Shown: positions 7,034-14,049, numbered from the stretch's first letter. The stretch is DNA of 14,049 nucleotides from UBA5314 sp964635975 (GCA_964635975.1 CAZWPO010000048.1:1-14049); one strand, 5' to 3'. Notes: a model not told the origin generated them from the sequence alone. Numbers and translations are program-made.

Positions 7034-8920
7034 ATGGCGTTTCTCCCAACAAATCGTGAAGAGATGCAAAAACTTGGATGGGATCAGTTGGACGTAGTAA
7101 TCGTAAGTGGAGATGCTTACGTGGATCATCCTGCCTGGGCAGCTGCCCTGCTGGGAAGATTTCTGGAAAGCCGGGGTTATCGGGTTGGAGTCTTAGCCCA
7201 GCCAGACTGGAATAATCCCAGCGACATCGGAAAATTGGGATCTCCGCGTCTGCTTTTTGCGGTGTCGGCTGGAAATATGGACAGCATGGTCAACCACTAT
7301 ACTGCTGATCTCAGGAAACGGAGGCAAGACTTGTACTCTCCGGGCGGTAGGGTTGGACTCCGCCCTGATCGTGCCACCATTGTCTATTCCAATTTGATCC
7401 GCCAGCATTTCCCGAGGGTGCCGGTCATAATTGGCGGAATCGAGGCCAGTCTGCGTCGTTTTGCCCATTATGATTATTGGAGCGGGAGGATACGGCGATC
7501 AATACTTTTGGACAGTAAAGCAGATCTGCTGGTTTATGGTATGGGCGAATATGCTCTGGAGGAAATAGCCGGGCGGATCAAGCAAGGAGAGCCGCTGACA
7601 GAAATCAAAGATGTCAGGGGAACCTGCTACTGGAGCCGGAAACTGCCCGAGGGCGCTGTGCAGATCCCTTCTTTTGAAAAATGCAGTAAAGATCCCCGGC
7701 ATCTGACCGAAGCCGCGCTGGTATTGCACCGGGAGGTAAATCCCTACTGTGCACGAATTATCGCTGAACCAAACGGAGAGCGCTGGGTCGTGCAGAATCC
7801 GCCCCCGCTGCCTCTGAATGTGAAGCAAATGGATCAGATATATGCTATGGATTTTTCAAGAACAGCCCATCCAGGGTATGAAAATTCATGCGGCATCCCA
7901 GCTCTGGCACCGGTCCAGTTTTCCATAACCAGCCACCGCGGGTGCTTTGGCGGTTGTTCTTTTTGCTCACTCGCGCTGCACCAGGGGAAGTTTATTCAAA
8001 GCCGTAGTGTAGAGTCAATAATAAAAGAAGCTCGTAAAATAACCGAACATAAAGATTTTAAGGGCACCATCAGCGATGTGGGAGGGCCATCGGCCAATAT
8101 GTACTCACAGGGAGGCATAGATGCCGACAGGTGCAAATCTTGCCGAAAGTTCAGCTGCCTCTTTCCCGAACCCTGCCCCAACCTTAATGCGGCTCAGGCA
8201 CCCAGCATCAAGCTGTTAAAGCGCCTGCGCTCGCTAAAGGAAGCCAAACACATCTATATATCTTCGGGAATTCGTTATGACCTGGTTCTGAAAGATAACA
8301 CTCAGATTTACCTGAAAGATCTGTTAAGATACCATGTGGGCGGGCAGTTAAAGATTGCTCCAGAACATATTTCCGAAAATATAACCCGATTGATGAACAA
8401 GCCGGCGGCTTCAGAATATCGAAGGTTTATAAAATTGTTCAACCAGGTTAAAAAGGAGCTGGATAAAGATCTCTACATGGTTCCCTATTTCATATCCGGA
8501 CACCCGGGGAGCAGCATCGACGAGAGCATCGAATTGGCACGATTCCTCAAAAAAGAGCTGCATTTTCAACCGGAACAAATTCAGAATTTTACTCCAACCC
8601 CTATGACCTTTTCGACTTGTATGTATGCTGCTGGGGTAGATCCTTTCTCAGGAAAAGTTATTCATGTTCCTCGGGGAAGCAAAGAGCGCAGTCAGCAGAG
8701 AGCGCTTTTGCAGTGCCGAGTACCACGAAACAAGCCAATTGCTCTACAAGCCCTGCGGGAAGCGGGACGCGAAGACTTGATAGGCACTGGCCCAGATTGT
8801 CTGCTGGCTGAGAAGGATAATGGCAGAGGTGAAAGAAGCGCAAGCTATACAGGTAATAATAAAAGAAGGAAACTTCGCGAGAGGAAAGATAAAAATAGCG
8901 TTCAGAAGAGAAGAAAATAG
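7034..8920 (+). CDS. ygiQ: YgiQ family radical SAM protein (UPF0313)
   Basis: A 628-residue protein of a widespread radical SAM family whose substrate is unknown to me. The N-terminal part (about 15-170) has features of this family: VVIVSGDAYVDHP near 21, and IGGIEASLRRFAHYDYW near 133. The radical-SAM motif CxxxCxxC is at C304, C308 and C311 (HRGCFGGCSFC). A second cysteine group, C367, C370, C375 and C381 (CKSC-x4-C-x5-CPNL), is also typical and could hold another metal centre. The C-terminal 30 residues are Lys/Arg-rich and probably disordered. The ATG start has GAGGAG 7 nt upstream and lies 23 nt after the ABC-F stop, so an operon is likely. The 3' end overlaps the apparent start of hflX. 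Confidence 0.9.
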   Translation: MAFLPTNREEMQKLGWDQLDVVIVSGDAYVDHPAWAAALLGRFLESRGYRVGVLAQPDWNNPSDIGKLGSPRLLFAVSAGNMDSMVNHYTADLRKRRQDLYSPGGRVGLRPDRATIVYSNLIRQHFPRVPVIIGGIEASLRRFAHYDYWSGRIRRSILLDSKADLLVYGMGEYALEEIAGRIKQGEPLTEIKDVRGTCYWSRKLPEGAVQIPSFEKCSKDPRHLTEAALVLHREVNPYCARIIAEPNGERWVVQNPPPLPLNVKQMDQIYAMDFSRTAHPGYENSCGIPALAPVQFSITSHRGCFGGCSFCSLALHQGKFIQSRSVESIIKEARKITEHKDFKGTISDVGGPSANMYSQGGIDADRCKSCRKFSCLFPEPCPNLNAAQAPSIKLLKRLRSLKEAKHIYISSGIRYDLVLKDNTQIYLKDLLRYHVGGQLKIAPEHISENITRLMNKPAASEYRRFIKLFNQVKKELDKDLYMVPYFISGHPGSSIDESIELARFLKKELHFQPEQIQNFTPTPMTFSTCMYAAGVDPFSGKVIHVPRGSKERSQQRALLQCRVPRNKPIALQALREAGREDLIGTGPDCLLAEKDNGRGERSASYTGNNKRRKLRERKDKNSVQKRRK

Positions 8921-10037
8921 GATTATTTATGGAAACGACGAGAAAGCAGTCCTGGTAGGAATCAAGCCCAAAGGCTCTGTAAACGATTTTCAGGATTCTT
9001 TCCAGGAGCTGCACGGGCTGGTGCAAGCAGCCGGAGGCATCGTGGTGGCTGAACTTGTCCAGTCCCAGGATCGTCCCCACCCGGCAACTTATATTGGAAA
9101 AGGCAAGCTGGAGGAGCTCAGGATTATACTGGAAAATAGCCGGGCGGATCTGGTAGTATTCGACAACGAACTTACTCCCGTGCAGATGCGCAACCTGGAG
9201 GACGAGCTGGAGTGCAAGATCCTGGATCGGACTCTAATCATTCTGGACATTTTTGCCGGGAGGGCCAGGTCTCGGGAGGGGAAGCTGCAGGTAGAACTGG
9301 CGATGCTGGAATACCGTCTTCCGCGATTGACTGGAAAAGGTCGTGAGTTGAGCCGGCTCGGTGCCGGCATAGGGACTCGAGGTGCGGGCGAACAAAAACT
9401 CGAGTTGGACCGCCGTTATGTCAGAAAAAGGATCAAGGATATTAAAAAACAGATGGCTTCAGTCGAGAAAACCCGGTTCTTGCACAGAAAACGCCGTCAA
9501 AGAGCGGAGATTAAAGAAGTGTCTCTGGTGGGATATACTAATGCCGGGAAATCTACTCTATTCAATGCACTTTGCCGCTCCGGCCACAGCAGCGGCCGGG
9601 ACCAGGCTGAAGCCGACAGCCGGCTTTTCCAGACGCTGGACACAAGCACTAGAAAGATTGGCTTCCCTTATGGACCTGACTTCTTGGTTACAGATACGGT
9701 AGGATTTATCCGTAACCTTCCGCATCACCTGGTCAGAGCTTTCAGGTCTACTCTGGAAGAAGCAGCCGCAGCCGACTTGATACTCCATGTCATCGATGCT
9801 TCAGATCCGGATTATCTGGTCAAGATCGATATAGTGGAAAGTGTGCTGGAGGAATTGGGTGCGGACCGGGAAAAGATAGTCCAAGTTTTTAGCAAAGTTG
9901 ATCTGCTTCCCGCTGGTAGTGTTTACCCGAAAACGGGACTGGGTATTTCCGCGATCACCGGATCAGGAATCCAGCTTTTATTGAAGCAAATATCTGAGCG
10001 CTTATCAGGACAGGCAGAAGCAAGCCGTCATAGTTAA
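8820..10037 (+). CDS. hflX: GTPase HflX
   Basis: HflX binds the 50S subunit and splits stalled or stressed 70S ribosomes. The N-terminal HflX domain includes GGIVVAELVQ (72-81), HPATYIGKGKLEEL (87-100) and the FDNELTPVQMRNLE region (114-127). The linker has LSRLGAGIGTRGAGE (177-191). In the G domain, G1 is GYTNAGKST (238-246), the G2 threonine is in TLDTSTR, G3 is DTVGF (292-296) and G5 is near SAITG. The G4 motif reads SKVD (358-361) instead of the usual NKxD. ATG 8820 is the only ATG/GTG/TTG near the N terminus apart from a GTG three codons on. It gives 405 aa but overlaps ygiQ by 101 nt and adds about 30 residues before the conserved start. The true start may be later, at a rare codon such as ATT 8922. 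Confidence 0.93.
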   Translation: MAEVKEAQAIQVIIKEGNFARGKIKIAFRREENRIIYGNDEKAVLVGIKPKGSVNDFQDSFQELHGLVQAAGGIVVAELVQSQDRPHPATYIGKGKLEELRIILENSRADLVVFDNELTPVQMRNLEDELECKILDRTLIILDIFAGRARSREGKLQVELAMLEYRLPRLTGKGRELSRLGAGIGTRGAGEQKLELDRRYVRKRIKDIKKQMASVEKTRFLHRKRRQRAEIKEVSLVGYTNAGKSTLFNALCRSGHSSGRDQAEADSRLFQTLDTSTRKIGFPYGPDFLVTDTVGFIRNLPHHLVRAFRSTLEEAAAADLILHVIDASDPDYLVKIDIVESVLEELGADREKIVQVFSKVDLLPAGSVYPKTGLGISAITGSGIQLLLKQISERLSGQAEASRHS

Positions 10038-10039
10038 GC

Positions 10040-10069
10040 TTGAGGGTTCTGACTTTCATTGCTTATAGA
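10040..10069 (+). promoter_or_regulatory. Candidate promoter for the LCP gene
   Basis: TTGAGG (10040-10045) and TATAGA (10064-10069), each matching four of six consensus bases, are separated by 18 nt in the 105-nt gap after hflX. The leader would be about 65 nt. No terminator for hflX is visible in the gap, so read-through from the upstream operon is also possible. Confidence 0.3.
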
Positions 10070-10142
10070 CATAGGCAAATACTTAGTGTAAAATTAATTG
10101 TTTTTATTCAGGCAAACAGGCACCAGGGAGAGGAAAAGTTGT

Positions 10143-11381
10143 ATGGATTTCATTAAAAAGAATTATAAGATGATCTTGATAGTAGTCGGGATATTCGCCC
10201 TATCCTTTTTGGGGGGCACCGGGCTGAGCTGGCTGACCGGCGGCAGAGTCGCGAGCATTGTTGACATCGTCAAGGGCGGAAAGACAGTAAATATTTTGCT
10301 TATGGGCATCGATGCCCGGGATTTGAACGCCAATTCCCGCAGCGATACCATGGTCTTAGCTACTGTTGATACAAAAAGCAAAAAGGTCGCATTACTGTGG
10401 ATACCAAGAGACACAAGAATCGAGACCTCTTCAGGCGGGCAGATGAAAATCAACAGCATAAATGTGGCAAAAGGACCGGAAGCAGCTTGCGAAGCGGTTG
10501 GCAAACTGGTGGGGGCGGATGTCGATCATTACATAATAACAAACTTCTGGGGATTCGAAAAAATTATTGACAAGCTGGGCGGGGTCACTGTAGATGTAGA
10601 GACCAATTTCAAACACTATGATCCCGATCCCTATCTCAATATCAACATCCCCAAGGGCACCCAGCGTTTGAACGGGGAGAATGCTCTTAAATACGTACGC
10701 TACCGCGGGGGTCCTACTGCAGATATCGGGCGAACCCAGCGTCAGGCCAAATTCTTAAAAGCCCTGGCTGATGAAGTCTTCAAGACAAAAACCATACTGA
10801 AACTGCCTGATCTGGCACCGGAGCTGGTTAACAGCATCAAGACAAATATCCCGACTGCTGATCTGGTCTACCTGCTCACTGAAGCCGGAGATTTCAAAAC
10901 CAGTGATATCGTCACCCAAACTCTGCCGGGGCATTCATTTACCAGTTCTAAAGACGGAGCAAGTTATTGGGAGCCAGACAAGAAGGTCGCCAATGGAATA
11001 ATGCTAGCGCTTCTGCAAGGGCAGACCTTTGAAGTTATACACGATCCCCCCACCTGGAACAGCCGCCCGCAAGTAGCGGTGGAAGACGACGGGGCGGATA
11101 GTGTACCTCCTGCTGGAGAGGCCAATACGACAACCGATGTAAAAAATGGAACCGGGTCATCAGCTACACAGGATAATAAGACACAGGACGGTTCTAAATC
11201 CAGCGAAAACACGCCAAACGGTTCGCAGACTGACAGCAGCGGCAAAGCTGGGGATCAGAATAAGGACCAGACTGGTAAAGAGCCGGTAGATCCGGATTTA
11301 CCTGAAGACGTAGACAAAGATACTCCCCCTAAAACCATAGCGCCGGATTCCGGAGGCGCTACCACCAGGATACTTCCGTAA
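10143..11381 (+). CDS. LytR-CpsA-Psr (LCP) family cell-wall polymer ligase
   Basis: A 412-residue membrane-anchored protein. LCP enzymes transfer undecaprenyl-linked secondary wall polymers (teichoic acids, capsule) to peptidoglycan on the outer face of the membrane. The N terminus is short and basic, followed by one transmembrane helix (about 9-29). The LCP domain spans about 46-300 with ILLMGIDAR (51-59), the Arg/Asp sites RSDTM (66-70) and WIPRDTRI (86-93), and YRGGPTADIGRTQRQ (187-201), whose Arg and Asp residues bind the lipid pyrophosphate in this family. Residues 310-412 are a disordered Ser/Asp/Gln/Gly-rich tail. The ATG at 10143 follows GGGAGAGG; an upstream in-frame TTG (10098) lacks a binding site. 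Polymers made by this pathway are the usual anchor for SLH proteins, so a link to the SLH protein in this window is plausible but not shown. Confidence 0.92.
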   Translation: MDFIKKNYKMILIVVGIFALSFLGGTGLSWLTGGRVASIVDIVKGGKTVNILLMGIDARDLNANSRSDTMVLATVDTKSKKVALLWIPRDTRIETSSGGQMKINSINVAKGPEAACEAVGKLVGADVDHYIITNFWGFEKIIDKLGGVTVDVETNFKHYDPDPYLNINIPKGTQRLNGENALKYVRYRGGPTADIGRTQRQAKFLKALADEVFKTKTILKLPDLAPELVNSIKTNIPTADLVYLLTEAGDFKTSDIVTQTLPGHSFTSSKDGASYWEPDKKVANGIMLALLQGQTFEVIHDPPTWNSRPQVAVEDDGADSVPPAGEANTTTDVKNGTGSSATQDNKTQDGSKSSENTPNGSQTDSSGKAGDQNKDQTGKEPVDPDLPEDVDKDTPPKTIAPDSGGATTRILP

Positions 11382-11390
11382 AACCTTATA

Positions 11391-11583
11391 GAGCCCGCCT
11401 GCAGGCGGGCTCAGACCGTCAAAAAAGGCGTATATCTTTGTTGCTTCGAAAAACCCGCTCAATCAACGTACTATAGGTACGCCTCGATCACGGGCTTTTC
11501 GAGCGCCTCGATCTACACCTTTTTTGCTCGCTCTGCCAGCTTGCCAACTTCTTTGACAAACTGAGCCCGCCTGCAGGCGGGCT
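11391..11583. repeat. 193-bp imperfect inverted-repeat element bounded by two identical palindromes
   Basis: This fills most of the 346-nt gap between the LCP gene and pepF. Both ends carry the same 20-bp perfect palindrome (stem AGCCCGCC, centre TGCA), at 11392-11411 and 11564-11583; the left copy extends to 22 bp. Between them is a nested inverted repeat centred near 11474. CGTAC/GTACG (11467-11471 and 11477-11481) is the innermost stem. CGAAAAACCCG pairs with CGGGCTTTTCG (11447-11457 and 11491-11501, 10 of 11). AAAAAAGGCGTATATC pairs with GATCTACACCTTTTTT (11421-11436 and 11510-11525, 14 of 16). The outer arms CTCAGACCGTC and GACAAACTGAG are also similar when inverted. The right arm has about 27 extra bases (11526-11551). 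No coding frame is evident. It resembles a REP- or MITE-like repetitive element or a structured RNA; which of these is inference. Confidence 0.75.
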
Positions 11584-11589
11584 TTTGCT
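11563..11589 (+). terminator. Rho-independent terminator downstream of the LCP gene
   Basis: The right-hand palindrome forms a strong hairpin (AGCCCGCC stem, TGCA loop) followed on the plus strand by TTTTGCTTT. The left-hand copy (11391-11412) has the same hairpin but is followed by AGACCGTC and A residues, so it lacks a T tract in the direction of transcription. LCP transcripts would therefore be expected to end at the right-hand copy. Confidence 0.65.
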
Positions 11590-11613
11590 TTAAAAGCTAT
11601 CACCCAATATAAT
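11585..11613 (+). promoter_or_regulatory. Probable pepF promoter
   Basis: TTGCTT (11585-11590) and a perfect TATAAT (11608-11613) are separated by exactly 17 nt. A second TATAAT follows at 11618-11623. The -35 lies in the T tract of the preceding terminator and in a small inverted repeat (GCTTTT/AAAAGC, 11581-11597). The leader to the pepF start would be about 105 nt; I see no obvious regulatory structure in it. Confidence 0.55.
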
Positions 11614-11727
11614 AGTATATAATGCTGGCAATACTAACCATGTGGTCAAAAGCAGGGCATATAAATATAAGTAATTAATCGGGATAGAATAAAAGCATAT
11701 TTATCGAAGGAAATAGGAGGGCAAAAA

Positions 11728-13527
11728 TTGAGCGGTAATACCAAACACAGAGATGAAATTGATTCCAACTCCAAATGGCGCCTTGAAGATATTTACGAGA
11801 GCGACCAGCAGTGGGAGGATGACTTCGCGGGAGTAAAAAACCTGGTTAAGGCCGTGCAGGATTTTCAGGGAAAGCTCGGAAGTTCTGCGGAAATCATGCT
11901 GGAAGCATTCCAGAGGACCGAGCAGTTGGAGCGCCAGACCGAGAAGCTGTATGTTTATGCTCGCATGCGCAGGGACGAAGATAATGCCAATACAACGTAC
12001 CAGGCATTAGCTGACCGCATTGAGTCACTGAGCATACAGACCAGCAGCGCTATTGCTTTTGTGATCCCAGAACTCAGTGCCCTGGATGAGAATCTAGTCC
12101 AGCAGTTCATGACAGAAAAAACGGAGCTGCAAATATACAAGCATTTTTTTGCCGAACTGTGGCGCCAGAAAGAACATATTCTGTCTCCCGAAGAAGAGAA
12201 AATATTGGCCATGACTGCAGATCTTTCCGCAGCGTCTAAAAACATATTCACTATGCTAAACAACGCCGATATCAAGTTCCCGGTTATCAAAGATGAAGAA
12301 GGGAACGACGTCGAGCTGACCAAGGGACGGCTGGGGCGTTTTATGGAAAGCTATGACCGCCAGGTTCGTCAGGATGCTTTTCAAGGGCTCTATGATTCCT
12401 ATGGCAGATTAAAAAATACCATTGGCTCCACCCTGGCCGCCAGCATAAAGAGTGACATTTTCTACTCCCGGGTGAGAAAATACCCCTCGGCGCTAACTGC
12501 AGCACTGGATCAGGATAATATTGAACCGCAGGTCTATGAACAACTGATAAAAACAGTTCATACCCGCCTGCCCTACCTGCACCGTTACATTCAATTGCGA
12601 AAAAGAATATTGGAACTATCCGAGCTCCATGTTTATGACCTATACGTGCCATTGGTTAAAGAATACAAAATGAATATCCCCTACAGCGAATGCCGGAAGA
12701 TACTGCTGGAAGCTCTGGCTCCCCTGGGGGATGAATACCTGAAGGAAACTGAAAAAGGTCTGAATTCGAGCTGGATAGATGTTTATGAAAACCAGGGCAA
12801 AACCAGTGGGGCTTACTCCTGGGGTGCTTATGATACCCATCCTTATGTCCTGATGAATTATGATGAAAAGCTGGATGACCTTTTTACGTTGGCGCACGAG
12901 ATGGGGCATGCCCTGCATAGTGCCTATTCAAACCGTTCACAACCGTATGTATACAGCCGGTACCCGATATTCCTGGCTGAAGTGGCTTCAACAGTTAACG
13001 AATCACTGTTGATTGACTTTATGTTGAAGAAATCTACCGATCCCCAGGAGAAACTTTACCTGATAAATCATTACCTGGAGCAGTTCAGAGGAACTGTGTT
13101 CAGGCAGACCATGTTTGCAGAGTTTGAGAAAATAAGCCATGAAAAAGCTGAATCCGGAGAAGCTCTTACACCGGATCTGTTAAATCAAGTTTATTTTGAT
13201 CTTAACCGGCAGTACTTTGGAGATGAACTGGTACTTGACGAGCAGATAGCTCTGGAGTGGATGCGCATTCCGCATTTCTACTCCGCTTTTTATGTGTACA
13301 AGTACGCTACCGGTTTTTCAGCTGCCACGGCTATAAAAGAAATGATCGTCAGCGAAGGTCAGTCGGCTGTGGATAGGTATCTGGAGTTTCTGAAATCGGG
13401 TGGATCTGATTTCCCGATTAAGCTCTTGAAAAAAGCGGGGGTAGACCTCGCCAGTTCCCAACCGGTGGAGAAAGCCCTGGACTTTTTTGGAAGGCTGCTG
13501 GATGAAGTTGAAGAACTGGTCTGGTAG
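11728..13527 (+). CDS. pepF: Oligoendopeptidase F (M3 family zinc metallopeptidase)
   Basis: A 599-residue cytoplasmic peptidase of the M3B family that cleaves short peptides internally, normally in peptide recycling. The zinc site is HEMGHALHS: H390 and H394 bind zinc and E391 is the catalytic base. The third ligand is probably E418 in FLAEVAST, within the 22-28 residue spacing of this family. The distal substrate-binding segment IPHFYSAFYVYKYATG (514-529) with its conserved His and Tyr is intact. The N-terminal helical oligopeptidase F domain (about 15-200) and overall length match the family (about 600). The start is TTG at 11728, with AGGAGG 7 nt upstream and no better alternative. It is transcribed alone, in the same direction as the LCP gene; an IS3-family element begins 25 nt after the stop. 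Confidence 0.95.
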   Translation: MSGNTKHRDEIDSNSKWRLEDIYESDQQWEDDFAGVKNLVKAVQDFQGKLGSSAEIMLEAFQRTEQLERQTEKLYVYARMRRDEDNANTTYQALADRIESLSIQTSSAIAFVIPELSALDENLVQQFMTEKTELQIYKHFFAELWRQKEHILSPEEEKILAMTADLSAASKNIFTMLNNADIKFPVIKDEEGNDVELTKGRLGRFMESYDRQVRQDAFQGLYDSYGRLKNTIGSTLAASIKSDIFYSRVRKYPSALTAALDQDNIEPQVYEQLIKTVHTRLPYLHRYIQLRKRILELSELHVYDLYVPLVKEYKMNIPYSECRKILLEALAPLGDEYLKETEKGLNSSWIDVYENQGKTSGAYSWGAYDTHPYVLMNYDEKLDDLFTLAHEMGHALHSAYSNRSQPYVYSRYPIFLAEVASTVNESLLIDFMLKKSTDPQEKLYLINHYLEQFRGTVFRQTMFAEFEKISHEKAESGEALTPDLLNQVYFDLNRQYFGDELVLDEQIALEWMRIPHFYSAFYVYKYATGFSAATAIKEMIVSEGQSAVDRYLEFLKSGGSDFPIKLLKKAGVDLASSQPVEKALDFFGRLLDEVEELVW

Positions 13528-13552
13528 TGTAACAAGGGGACGCGGCATTCAA

Positions 13553-13578
13553 TGTTCTGCACCCCATATGTTAGACAC
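13553..13578. repeat. Putative terminal inverted repeat of the IS3-family element
   Basis: The sequence begins TGTTCTGCACCCC and ends with GTTAGACAC, resembling IS3-group ends with TG termini and a TTAGAC core. It is 5 nt beyond the orfB stop (13584) on the pepF side. The matching inverted copy is not in the window, so the exact boundary is inferred. Confidence 0.55.
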
Positions 13579-13583
13579 ATATA

Positions 13584-13835
13584 CTAAGCGGCTACCGAGG
13601 ACTGAGTTCTGTATTGCACAGGGCTCAGTCCTTTAAGTTTGCATTTGATCCGGTGGTTGTTGTAGTAATTCATATACTCAATCAACTGGGCTTTGAAATC
13701 TTCTAGTGAATCAAAGTCCTGGAGATAAAGTAACTCAGACTTCAACAAGCCGAAGAAGTTCTCCATCACACTATTGTCCAGGCAAGAAGCTTATGCAAGG
13801 GGAATTCAAGCCTTAGCTCAGAGACAACTCTTACT
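13584..13835 (-). pseudogene. IS3-family transposase OrfB with large internal deletion
   Basis: Two orfB pieces are fused. The N-terminal piece, in the -1 frame of orfA, reads VRVVSELRLEFPLHKLL (13835-13784), the usual start of an IS3 OrfB. At about 13783-13787 it joins CLDNSVMENFFGLLKSE, the end of the integrase core, which continues to the stop at 13584. About 200 codons are missing, including the first two catalytic aspartates of the DDE triad; the final Glu, in VMENF, remains. The junction also shifts the frame: the N-terminal piece runs into TGA at 13768-13766, and the C-terminal piece has a TAA just upstream of the junction. No active transposase can be made. A short GCAAG/CTT overlap at the junction would fit a microhomology deletion. 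Confidence 0.88.
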
Positions 13836-14049
13836 TTGTCTTCTTTTTGGATTTTTCCCGCTCTGATACTAAGGCGTTCAATTTTTTTAAATAGGCATTC
13901 TCCATCTCAAGTTCTTTGATGCGGGCTTCATACTGTTCTTCTTTGCTCAGAGATTTAGCTGTTTTATCAGGTTTCTTAGGCAATTTAGCCAGCCTACCTT
14001 TCTGTGTGTCCTCTAAGCCCGCGATCCCTTCAGCCAGGAACCGGCGTTT
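13831..14049 (-). CDS. IS3-family OrfA (partial, 5' end outside window)
   Basis: Seventy-two residues of the C-terminal part of an IS3-family OrfA, the DNA-binding protein made from the first frame of the element. RRFLAEGIAGLEDTQKGRLAK is followed by a heptad-like helix, ARIKELEMENAYLKKLNALV, corresponding to the leucine zipper of IS3 OrfA, and a basic tail ending KSKKKTK. The reading frame is intact up to the window edge at 14049. The start codon and helix-turn-helix lie outside. Confidence 0.85.
   Translation of the reverse strand, partial: KRRFLAEGIAGLEDTQKGRLAKLPKKPDKTAKSLSKEEQYEARIKELEMENAYLKKLNALVSEREKSKKKTK
13882..13888 (-). other. Probable -1 programmed frameshift site (A AAA AAA) in the IS3 element
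   Basis: The minus strand has seven consecutive A residues positioned as A_AAA_AAA in the orfA frame, at the two Lys codons of AYLKKL. The -1 frame is open from here through the start of orfB. IS3-family elements make their OrfAB transposase by -1 slippage on such sites, usually A_AAA_AAG or A_AAA_AAA. In this copy the product would stop at 13766 because of the deletion. Confidence 0.55.

Larger units (their letters stand above)
13553..14049 (-). mobile_element. IS3-family insertion sequence, internally deleted, running off the window
   Basis: On the minus strand this holds the end of an IS3-type orfA, the first few codons of orfB in the -1 frame, and then directly the last 66 codons of orfB. 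An end-like sequence TGTTCTGCACCCC..GTTAGACAC (13553-13578), starting with the TG typical of IS3 ends, lies between pepF and the orfB stop. The other end and any target duplication are outside the window. Confidence 0.85.

Noticed and set aside
11391..11583. The repeated palindromes as a CRISPR array.
   Set aside because: There are only two copies, each perfectly palindromic, about 170 nt apart, with an inverted repeat between them and no cas genes nearby.
13318..13580. Minus-strand open frames spanning the pepF end and the IS boundary.
   Set aside because: They are antisense to the conserved pepF C terminus and have no family resemblance.

Overview
The window looks like a chromosomal segment of a Gram-positive, probably anaerobic member of the Bacillota (Clostridia-like). 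The signs are an S-layer-homology (SLH) surface protein, a LytR-CpsA-Psr (LCP) wall-polymer ligase, an oxygen-sensitive pyruvate formate-lyase with its activase, strong AGGAGG ribosome binding sites and frequent TTG/GTG starts. Genus cannot be fixed from the sequence; a Syntrophomonas/Desulfotomaculum-like relative is only a guess.

Left part, minus strand (1-4940): a tRNA-Ala(CGC) with encoded CCA, an SLH-anchored secreted protein with a large acidic C-terminal region I do not recognise, and the pair pflB-pflA (pyruvate formate-lyase and its radical-SAM activating enzyme) with a 3-nt gap. A short AT-rich divergent region (4941-5099) separates this from the plus-strand genes.

Middle part, plus strand (5100-10037): three tightly packed genes, an ABC-F ATPase, a YgiQ-type radical SAM protein and the ribosome-associated GTPase HflX. 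The gap between the first two is 23 nt, and ygiQ and hflX appear to overlap by 101 nt. Two of the three families act on the ribosome, so the cluster may be a translation stress or antibiotic-tolerance operon. An LCP-family protein follows (10143-11381).

Right part: between the LCP gene and pepF lies a 193-bp imperfect inverted-repeat element bounded at both ends by the same 20-bp GC-rich palindrome. The right-hand copy carries a T tract and can serve as a Rho-independent terminator, and the best pepF promoter starts inside that T tract. pepF encodes an M3-family oligoendopeptidase F. Twenty-five bases after its stop begins an IS3-family insertion sequence in minus orientation. This IS has lost about 200 codons from the middle of orfB, and it runs out of the window.

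Most of the window is ordinary housekeeping content. The least explained items are the palindrome-bounded element at 11391-11583, the C-terminal half of the SLH protein, the ABC-F/YgiQ/HflX linkage with an atypical HflX G4 motif, and the internally deleted IS3 copy.
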